Assembly (NCBI GenBank): GCA_029077775.1 | Contig: JAQNCU010000047.1 | Location: 1-12,442 of the forward strand | Source of the DNA: Acidocella sp. | Lineage (GTDB): Bacteria; Pseudomonadota; Alphaproteobacteria; Acetobacterales; Acetobacteraceae | Direction of reading: 5' to 3' | DNA: 12,442 nt | In this document: positions 7,757 through 12,442 of the stretch, piece after piece | Numbering within the stretch: the stretch's first letter is position 1 | Layout: each line of letters opens with the position of its first letter | The notes under the pieces: generated by a model | Seen by the model: only the letters and a program-made list of their open reading frames with translations | Database searches by the model: none | What the model was told of the DNA's origin: nothing | Translations under genes and position numbers: made by a program

Positions 7757-9460
7757 TTAAAATGTTTTGCCGGCGGCGAGCAGGTAGTGCTCGGCGAGCG
7801 GCCCCAGCGTGTCGGCGGGGAGGAATTGCAGCCCGCCCAGGATGATGATCACCCCGATGAGGAGGCCGATGAACAGCGGGCCGGTGGTGGGAAAGCTGCC
7901 GGCGCTGCTGGCAAGTTTGGGTTTGGCGGCGAGGCCGCCCGCGATGGCGAGGACCGGGATCATGAAGGCGAAGCGACCGAACAGCATGGCCGCCCCCAAC
8001 CCGTAATCAAGCAAGGGTGTGTCTGCCGAGAGCCCGGCCATGGCGCTGCCGTTATTCTCAGTGGCCGATGACCAGGCATAGAGCATCTCAGACAGGCCAT
8101 GCGGCCCGGCATTGGCCAATGAGGCGAGGCCAGATTTGGTAACCAGCGAAAATCCGGCACCGCCCAGGATGAACAAAGTGAGGACCAGGACACCGAGCAT
8201 GGCGAGCTTGATCTCCCGCGACTGGATTTTTTTGCCGAGATATTCGGGCGTGCGCCCGACCATAAGCCCGGCGACGAAGACCGCGAGGAGCGCGAAGATG
8301 ATGATGGTATAAAAACCCGAGCCGACGCCGCCGGGTGTGACCTCTCCTATTTGCATCAAAAACAGTGGGATGGCGCCGCCCAGCGGGGTGTAGCTATCGG
8401 TGAAGCTATCCACAGCACCGGTGGACGTGCCTGTGGCCGAGACGTTGAATGTCGCCGAGGCGGGGATGCCGAAGCGGACCTCTTTGCCCTCATAATTGCC
8501 GTCATGCGCGGAGACCCCGGCGGCGATGTGCAGCGGATTGCCCGCTTGCTCGGCGGCATAGGTGCCGATGCAGGCGGTTGCGAGGATGATCGCCATGGCG
8601 GCCATGAGCGCACGGCCCTGGGGCTTGTCGCGCAGCATGATACCAAAGGCGATAGGCAAGGCGAAGCCGATGACGAGGTCCAGCCAGTTCTCGAACAGAT
8701 TGGTCAGCGCGTTGGGGTTCTCAAACGGATGGGCGGAATTGGCGTTGAAAAAACCGCCGCCATTGGTGCCGAATTCCTTGATCGCCTCTTGCAGGGCGAC
8801 CGGGCCGATGGCGATGGTCTGTAACCCGGCGTTGATCGTGTGCGCGGTGATAAACGGCCCAAAACTTTGCGGCACACCCGCCGCGACCAGCAGAATGGCG
8901 GCGATGAGGCTGACCGGGATGAGCAGATAAAATGTGACGCGGGTAAGATCGACGTAGAAATTACCGAGTGACGTGAGCCCGCCAGCGCAGAAGGCGCGCA
9001 TCACGGCGGCGGCGCAGGCGATGCCCGCGGCGGCGGAGATGAACATATGCACGGTGAGCCCGAAGACTTGCGCGCCGTTGGAGATTTGCGCCTCTGGCAC
9101 GTAAGCCTGCCAGTTGGTGTTGGTGGTGAAGCTGGCGGCGGTGTTGAAGGCGAGGCGCGGCGACATGCCGGCGATGTGCTGCGGGTTCAAAGGCAGGAAA
9201 AATTGTAGCCGCAAAATGGCGTAAAGCAGCAAAAAATGGATAAAGCTGAGCAGGATCAGCGTGGCCGCGTAATTCTGCCAACGCATCTCACGTGCGGGGT
9301 CTATGCCAGAAAAGCGGTAGAACGCGCTCTCAGCCTTGCGCAGAAACTGGACCCGGCCCTCAAAAATCGCCGCGAGATAATGGCCGAGGGGGAAGGCGGC
9401 GCCCAATACAAGGGTGAAGACCAGGGCGATGTAGAGCAGGCCGTCGATTGTCATGGTCAT
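7757..9460 (-). CDS. kdpA: Potassium-transporting ATPase channel subunit KdpA
   Basis: Integral membrane subunit of 567 aa, related to K+ channels and Trk/Ktr transporters, that provides the selectivity filter of KdpFABC. The four pore loops are visible: TTNTNW at 112-117, GTNGGGFF at 231-238, GGVGSG at 377-382 and ENNGSA at 468-473. Other family blocks include LPLNPQ near 89-94, LGNFYVDLTR at 165-174 and AGLMVGRTPEYLGKKI at 397-412. Just after the first pore loop the sequence reads QAYVPEAQISNGAQVF, which departs from the usual YSGE...SYLTQM form. The start at 9460 has a second in-frame ATG two codons later (9454), and neither has a clear Shine-Dalgarno site. Translation probably follows on from kdpF, whose stop codon is 9 bases upstream. 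Confidence 0.97.
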   Translation of the reverse strand: MTMTIDGLLYIALVFTLVLGAAFPLGHYLAAIFEGRVQFLRKAESAFYRFSGIDPAREMRWQNYAATLILLSFIHFLLLYAILRLQFFLPLNPQHIAGMSPRLAFNTAASFTTNTNWQAYVPEAQISNGAQVFGLTVHMFISAAAGIACAAAVMRAFCAGGLTSLGNFYVDLTRVTFYLLIPVSLIAAILLVAAGVPQSFGPFITAHTINAGLQTIAIGPVALQEAIKEFGTNGGGFFNANSAHPFENPNALTNLFENWLDLVIGFALPIAFGIMLRDKPQGRALMAAMAIILATACIGTYAAEQAGNPLHIAAGVSAHDGNYEGKEVRFGIPASATFNVSATGTSTGAVDSFTDSYTPLGGAIPLFLMQIGEVTPGGVGSGFYTIIIFALLAVFVAGLMVGRTPEYLGKKIQSREIKLAMLGVLVLTLFILGGAGFSLVTKSGLASLANAGPHGLSEMLYAWSSATENNGSAMAGLSADTPLLDYGLGAAMLFGRFAFMIPVLAIAGGLAAKPKLASSAGSFPTTGPLFIGLLIGVIIILGGLQFLPADTLGPLAEHYLLAAGKTF

Positions 9461-9469
9461 CGCCGCGTT

Positions 9470-9556
9470 TCAAAAATCTTCCGGGCGGAGCATGGCCCAG
9501 AGGAGATAGACAAAAAGAGCCACGCAGACCGCGCCGCTGAGGATGAGGTCGAACAT
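9470..9556 (-). CDS. kdpF: Potassium-transporting ATPase small subunit KdpF
   Basis: A 28-aa single-helix membrane peptide (E. coli KdpF is 29 aa) that stabilises the KdpABC complex. It begins MFDLILSGAV, has one hydrophobic helix and ends LRPEDF, matching the family's conserved LLRPExF tail. It ends 9 bases before the kdpA start. A GAGG lies about 10 bases before its ATG, inside a GC-rich hairpin (9564-9578). Gene-size cutoffs tend to miss it, but its position directly before kdpA and its sequence make the call secure. Confidence 0.92.
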   Translation of the reverse strand: MFDLILSGAVCVALFVYLLWAMLRPEDF

Positions 9557-9558
9557 GC

Positions 9559-9642
9559 TCAGACCGCCTCACAGGCGGGGATATAAAGACATAATGCGGC
9601 GAAGATCGCCACGCCGAGGAGGAGAGAGACGGCATCGCCCAT
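9559..9642 (-). CDS. 27-aa single-helix membrane peptide upstream of kdpF
   Basis: A small reading frame at the head of the kdp cluster. It starts MGDAVSLLLG, has one hydrophobic stretch covering most of its length and ends LYIPACEAV. An AGGA lies 8 bases before ATG 9642; an in-frame ATG at 9651 would add three residues but has no Shine-Dalgarno site. The stop codon is two bases from the kdpF start. The length, hydrophobic helix, Shine-Dalgarno site and tight coupling suggest it is translated, either as an extra small Kdp-associated peptide or as a leader that controls kdpF translation. I recall short peptides with a Y-x-x-x-C-E tail before kdpF in other bacteria, but I cannot confirm a family here. 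Function unknown. Confidence 0.6.
   Translation of the reverse strand: MGDAVSLLLGVAIFAALCLYIPACEAV
9564..9578 (-). promoter_or_regulatory. Hairpin covering the likely kdpF ribosome binding site
   Basis: Read on the minus strand, CCGCCT-GTG-AGGCGG is a perfect 6-bp all-but-one G/C stem with a 3-base loop. The AGGCGG arm contains the purine-rich sequence that would serve as the kdpF Shine-Dalgarno site, 7 bases before its ATG. The stem lies within the last codons of the 27-aa ORF, so ribosomes translating that ORF would open it. This is the usual geometry of translational coupling; the role is inferred. Confidence 0.4.
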
Positions 9643-9684
9643 GTGGAACATCCTGATTGAACACGGATGTTTTGTGACAAGTGG

Positions 9685-9734
9685 CGTAAAACCACGATAT
9701 GGAATGGCGGGTTAAGGCATAAAGGCCGCGTAAA
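9685..9734 (-). promoter_or_regulatory. Candidate KdpE operator: 11-bp-phased TTTAYG repeats in the kdp control region
   Basis: On the minus strand, TTTACG (9734-9729) and TTTATG (9723-9718) are direct repeats exactly 11 bp apart. A third TTTACG (9690-9685) lies a further 33 bp on, which is three times 11. OmpR-family regulators bind direct repeats spaced about one helical turn, and the E. coli KdpE site carries TTTATA and TTTACA half-sites. The region lies between the ribA stop codon and the first kdp frame, where a KdpE site is expected. I could not assign a convincing -35/-10 pair. Confidence 0.35.
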
Positions 9735-9750
9735 GATGGTGCTGGGATGG

Positions 9751-10893
9751 CTACCCGATCAGGTGGCCGAACCTGAGCGCCTTGGTGGCGAGATAGCTGT
9801 TGTTCACGCCGTTGGGCGCGAATTCATGCGGGATGCGCGCCGTGATCTCGACCCCGCAGGCGGCGAGTGCTGTCATTTTTTCAGGATTATTGGTGAGCAG
9901 ACGGATTTTCATGAGGCCGAGTTCCCGCAGCATGGAGGCGGCGATTTGGAAATTTCGCTCATCGGCCTGCCAGCCCAGCGCGCGGTTGGCATCCAGCGTG
10001 TCCAGCCCGTTATCCTGCATGGTGTAGGCGCGCAATTTGTTGATCAGGCCGATGCCGCGGCCTTCCTGGGACAGATAAAGCACAGCACCGGCACCCTCGG
10101 CCGCCATGCGGGCGATGGCACCCTGTAATTGCGGCCCGCAATCACAGCGCAATGAGCCCAGAAGGTCGCCCGTGAAACATTCAGAATGCACGCGCACCAG
10201 CGGGCTCTCCTGCGCGGCGGGGTTGCCGACCAGGATGGCCATATGCTCGATACCCTGGTCGAGCGCGCGGAAGGCAATGAGCCTTGCATCGCGGGCGGCA
10301 TCGAGCGGGATGGCGACTTCAGCGACCTTGGTCAGCGACGCCGCGAGTTCTCGCGGATAGGCCAGCAGGTCTTCCGCCGGAACTGCCAGCAGATCAGCGC
10401 CAGCTGGCAGGCTGGCCCAGCCCGCGCGCACCGGCGCCGCGACCATGGCGGGCAGCAGGCGGGCGAGCTTGCCCAGTGCCAGTGCCGCATGGGCTGAGGC
10501 CGGCGCGGGCACGACGGTGAATTCCGGAAGGATCTGCTCCATGGTGGGGTCGGCGGCGCGCTTCAAGGTTTCCGCGTCGATCAAGGGCTGGGCGAGCAGG
10601 AGGGCGATGGCGGCGGCGTTTTCATCCTGGGGGGTGCGCAGCAAGGCGGCGGCGCGTGACGGGGCGAGCAGCAATAGGGCAGGCCCGGCAGCGAGCTGGT
10701 CGATCAGGCGTAAGCCTTCGGCCCCCACGGTTTCGGCTGGAACGAGGATCAAAGGCCGGGGGCCTGCCAGGACCACGGGCACACCCCGCCTGGCCTCAGC
10801 GACCGCGCGGTGGACGGCGCGGGTACGCGGAGCGCTTAAAATCTCATCCGGGCGGTTTTGCCGTAGGTTCATGCCATGCAGATAAGGCGTCAT
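9751..10893 (-). CDS. ribA: GTP cyclohydrolase II, long form
   Basis: First enzyme of riboflavin synthesis: it opens GTP to a diaminopyrimidine ribosyl phosphate with release of formate and pyrophosphate. Residues about 190-380 are the catalytic domain, with zinc ligands C239, C250 and C252 (ECFTGDLLGSLRCDC), QEGRGIGL at 276-283 and TNNPEK at 334-339. The full length of 380 aa is nearly twice that of E. coli RibA (196 aa). The first 190 residues are an extra domain that I judge to be a degenerate DHBP-synthase-like region, as seen in long alphaproteobacterial RibA proteins; no DHBP-synthase active site is evident. ATG 10893 has only a weak purine patch upstream, and ATG 10872 is an alternative. 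It is divergent from the response regulator gene and lies upstream of, and on the same strand as, the kdp cluster. Confidence 0.93.
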   Translation of the reverse strand: MTPYLHGMNLRQNRPDEILSAPRTRAVHRAVAEARRGVPVVLAGPRPLILVPAETVGAEGLRLIDQLAAGPALLLLAPSRAAALLRTPQDENAAAIALLLAQPLIDAETLKRAADPTMEQILPEFTVVPAPASAHAALALGKLARLLPAMVAAPVRAGWASLPAGADLLAVPAEDLLAYPRELAASLTKVAEVAIPLDAARDARLIAFRALDQGIEHMAILVGNPAAQESPLVRVHSECFTGDLLGSLRCDCGPQLQGAIARMAAEGAGAVLYLSQEGRGIGLINKLRAYTMQDNGLDTLDANRALGWQADERNFQIAASMLRELGLMKIRLLTNNPEKMTALAACGVEITARIPHEFAPNGVNNSYLATKALRFGHLIG

Positions 10894-10913
10894 CCCGGTT
10901 CTCGCCAGTACTA

Positions 10914-10942
10914 CTGACAGGGACGTGAAACTTCCATATAGA
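10914..10942 (+). promoter_or_regulatory. Candidate sigma-70 promoter for the response regulator gene
   Basis: CTGACA (10914-10919) and TATAGA (10937-10942) are separated by 17 bases, the ideal sigma-70 spacing. They lie just upstream of the Shine-Dalgarno site GAGGAG (10954-10959), which is 6 bases before ATG 10966. The -35 box is also one arm of an inverted repeat, CTGACA (10914-10919) / TGTCAG (10945-10950), which could be a regulator-binding site in the ribA/regulator divergent interval. Confidence 0.5.
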
Positions 10943-10965
10943 TATGTCAGGTAGAGGAGTTATCC

Positions 10966-11682
10966 ATGGCCATCCAACATCCGATTCTCGTCATTGACGA
11001 CGACACGGCCCTGCGGACGGCTCTGATCGAGCAACTGGTCCAGGGGGGGGAGTTTTTGCCGACCGAGGCGAATTGCCTGGCCGACGCCGAGGTGAAGCTG
11101 GCGCAGGCGGATGTGCGGTTCGACGCGATTTTGCTCGATGTCGGGCTGCCCGATGGGGATGGGCGGGATTTTTGCAAAAAACTGCGCAAGCAGGGGCTGA
11201 AGACGCCGGTGATTATGCTGACCGGCTCAGCGGAGGAGACCGATATCATTCGCGGGCTGGATTCCGGGGCGAATGATTACCTCGCCAAGCCGTTCCGGTT
11301 CAATGAATTGCTGGCCAGGCTGCGCGCGCAGATGCGCAGTTTTGAGAATTCAGAGGATGCGGTGTTTACCATCGGGCCCTACACGTTCCGCCCGGCGGTG
11401 AAGCAGTTGCTGGAGGTTGCGCGCAATAAGCGCATCCGGCTGACCGACAAGGAAACCGCGATCCTAAAGTTTTTATATCGTGCGGCGGGCAAGCCTGTGG
11501 CGCGCCAGGTGCTGTTGAACGAGGTCTGGGGGTATAATGCGGCGGTGACGACGCATACGCTGGAGACCCATGTGTACCGACTGCGCCAGAAGATCGAACC
11601 AGACCCGGCGGTGTCACGCCTGTTGCTGACCGAAGGCGGCGGCTACCGGCTGAACGCCGATGGCGCGGTGGTGATTTCATAG
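10966..11682 (+). CDS. OmpR-family response regulator without an adjacent kinase
   Basis: DNA-binding response regulator of 238 aa. The receiver domain has D11-D12, phosphoacceptor D58 in ILLDVGLPDGDG, T86 and K108 in AKPFR. The winged-helix domain (about 140-232) carries LTDKETAILKFLYRAAGKP, LLNEVWGYNAAVTTHTLETH and LLLTEGGGYRL. The HTLETHVYRLRQKIEPDP block recalls the CenR/OtpR-type cell-envelope regulators of alphaproteobacteria, but I am not certain enough to name the gene. It has a strong Shine-Dalgarno site and a good promoter, and no histidine kinase is next to it, so its partner must lie elsewhere. KdpD is not the expected partner because kdpE is present. A tRNA gene follows. Confidence 0.9.
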   Translation: MAIQHPILVIDDDTALRTALIEQLVQGGEFLPTEANCLADAEVKLAQADVRFDAILLDVGLPDGDGRDFCKKLRKQGLKTPVIMLTGSAEETDIIRGLDSGANDYLAKPFRFNELLARLRAQMRSFENSEDAVFTIGPYTFRPAVKQLLEVARNKRIRLTDKETAILKFLYRAAGKPVARQVLLNEVWGYNAAVTTHTLETHVYRLRQKIEPDPAVSRLLLTEGGGYRLNADGAVVIS

Positions 11683-11697
11683 GTGGCGGGGTTCTGA

Positions 11698-11703
11698 TAT
11701 ATT
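11698..11703 (+). promoter_or_regulatory. Candidate -10 box of the tRNA-Arg promoter
   Basis: TATATT stands out in a GC-rich context 13 bases before the tRNA 5' end, a suitable distance for a tRNA precursor with a short leader. The matching -35 region, near 11675-11680 (TTTCAT), is poor. It falls at the end of the response regulator gene, so the tRNA may also be co-transcribed with it. Confidence 0.4.
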
Positions 11704-11716
11704 AACGTTGGTGCAT

Positions 11717-11793
11717 GTCTCCGTAGCTCAGCAGGATAGAGCACAGGATTCCTAATCCTGGGGCCGTGGGTTCGAATCCCGCCGGGGACGCCA
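11717..11793 (+). tRNA. tRNA-Arg (anticodon CCT)
   Basis: A complete cloverleaf can be folded. The acceptor arms GTCTCCG (11717-11723) and CGGGGAC (11783-11789) pair throughout with one T-G pair. The D-arm contains AGCTCAGCAGGATAGAGC. The anticodon arm is CAGGA-TTCCTAA-TCCTG with anticodon CCT at 11751-11753. The T-arm contains GGTTCGAATCC. The discriminator is G, and CCA is encoded (11791-11793). It decodes AGG. An insertion sequence begins about 70 bases downstream. Confidence 0.95.
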
Positions 11794-11944
11794 TTTCCGA
11801 ACAAAACTGGGCACCACATCAGCGGCAGGCGGCAAATCATTGAGCGTCGCCGCTTTGGCTAGGGCGTAGTGACGAATTCTGCTTAAGGGGGATTCCGGCG
11901 CGGGCAAGTATCTGATTCAAAGCTGATTTTTGGAGATCAGTTTG

Positions 11945-12328
11945 ATGATACGTGATGTCGATGCGCTGTGTGACGATCAATGGGACCGGCTCTGTAACCT
12001 TGTTCCTGGCGGCCGGGCTGGCGAACGCGGCCCTCGCTGCAACAACCGGCTCTTTGTCGAAGCGCTGATGTGGATGGCGCGTTCGGGTGGACGCTGGCGC
12101 GATCTGCCGGAGCGTTTTGGTAATTATCAGGCCGTAAAGCGCCGCTATTACCGCTGGATTGAGCGCGGGGCTTTGGATAAATTTCTTGCCGCACTGACCA
12201 CGGAGGCCGATCTCGAATGGCTGATGATCGATTCAACGATCGTGCGGGCACACCAGCACGCAGCCGGGGCGCGGATCGCAAAAGGGGGGCGGATGCCCAG
12301 GGTTTGGGCCGATCACGCGGCGGCCTGA
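11945..12328 (+). CDS. IS5-family transposase, first frame (orfA)
   Basis: The 127-aa first frame has the N-terminal domain of IS5/IS427 transposases, with QWDRLCNLVPG, NRLFVEALMWMARSGGRWRDLP and YQAVKRRYYRW, followed by LMIDSTIVRAHQHAAG, which holds the first catalytic Asp (D96) of the DDE triad. ATG 11945 is preceded by GGAG at 11932-11935 with a 9-base gap. A TTG at 11930 is in frame but sits on the ribosome binding site. After residue 111 the frame leaves the family sequence and stops at 12328. The rest of the transposase continues in the -1 frame, so this product alone lacks the other catalytic residues. Confidence 0.85.
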   Translation: MIRDVDALCDDQWDRLCNLVPGGRAGERGPRCNNRLFVEALMWMARSGGRWRDLPERFGNYQAVKRRYYRWIERGALDKFLAALTTEADLEWLMIDSTIVRAHQHAAGARIAKGGRMPRVWADHAAA

Positions 12329-12442
12329 GCACAAAAATCCATGCCGCGACCGACGCGCTCGGCAACCCGGTGCGCCTGATCCTCGGCCCCGGCCAGCGTA
12401 ACGACATCACTCAGGCGCATGATCTGATCGAGGGCTTGGAAC
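12280..12442 (+). CDS. IS5-family transposase, second frame (orfB), partial
   Basis: In the -1 frame relative to orfA, codons from about 12280 encode GLGRSRGGLSTKIHAATD and GNPVRLILGPGQRNDITQA, the standard continuation of IS427-type transposases. The frame is open to the window end. The remaining catalytic Asp and Glu would lie beyond it. Joining the two frames needs a -1 slip in the run A AAA GGG GGG (12280-12289). That is either programmed frameshifting or, if the run is a mutation, an inactivating indel. Confidence 0.75.

Larger units (their letters stand above)
11861..12442 (+). mobile_element. IS5-family (IS427-like) insertion sequence, left part only
   Basis: The transposase and its leader mark an IS5-family element that continues past the window. 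The leader contains TATCTGATTCAAAGC followed by a GGAGAT ribosome binding site, an arrangement I associate with IS427-type elements. The exact left end cannot be fixed without the right end. A CTAG at 11859-11862 fits the YTAR-type target preferred by this family, so the element may start near 11861. The boundary is inference. Confidence 0.65.

Noticed and set aside
11643..11840. Minus-strand open frame of 65 aa containing GGIRTHGPRIRNPVLYPAEL
   Set aside because: It is the antisense translation of the tRNA-Arg gene, a well-known spurious protein pattern.
11829..11853. GGCGGC...CGCCGC inverted repeat between the tRNA and the IS
   Set aside because: The arms are short and GC-only with no clear T tract. 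This could be chance in GC-rich DNA.

Overview
The window is GC-rich bacterial chromosome. It holds a complete high-affinity potassium uptake locus (Kdp) on the minus strand, flanked by housekeeping and regulatory genes and cut on the right by the start of an insertion sequence. The long-form RibA, the orphan OmpR-type regulator next to a tRNA-Arg, the IS5/IS427-type transposase and the A/T-rich palindromes between GC-rich genes point to an alphaproteobacterium, possibly an Acetobacteraceae member such as an acidophile. That placement is inference; no rRNA or marker gene is present.

Layout. (1) 51-1364 (+) is an in-frame fusion of the first half of a TauE/SafE-type membrane exporter with an essentially complete inositol-monophosphatase-family domain. 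Three TGACC/GGTCA palindromes lie in its first 140 bases, so its true start is uncertain. (2) 1365-1715 has no convincing gene but holds several A/T-rich palindromes, two of which look like diverged copies of one repeat. (3) 1716-9642 (-) is the Kdp cluster, transcribed in the order small ORF (27 aa) - kdpF (28 aa) - kdpA - kdpB - kdpC - kdpD - kdpE. The genes are packed tightly, and kdpD/kdpE overlap as ATGA. (4) 9643-9750 is the likely kdp control region, with 11-bp-phased TTTAYG repeats. (5) 9751-10893 (-) is GTP cyclohydrolase II (ribA). It is divergent from (6) an OmpR-family response regulator at 10966-11682 (+), which has a good promoter and Shine-Dalgarno site. (7) tRNA-Arg(CCT) is at 11717-11793. 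(8) From about 11861 an IS5-family element begins, with a transposase that seems to need a -1 frameshift and runs off the window.

How the parts work together. KdpA is the K+-selective channel-like subunit, KdpB the P-type ATPase, KdpC the accessory subunit and KdpF a stabilising peptide. KdpD senses K+ or turgor limitation and phosphorylates KdpE, which should activate the promoter upstream of the small ORF. The two tiny genes at the head of the operon are easily missed. The 27-aa ORF ends in a hairpin that covers the likely ribosome binding site of kdpF, which suggests translational coupling.

The most interesting points are the exporter-phosphatase fusion, the 27-aa reading frame ahead of kdpF with its hairpin, and the candidate KdpE operator. 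I found no wholly new multi-gene system.
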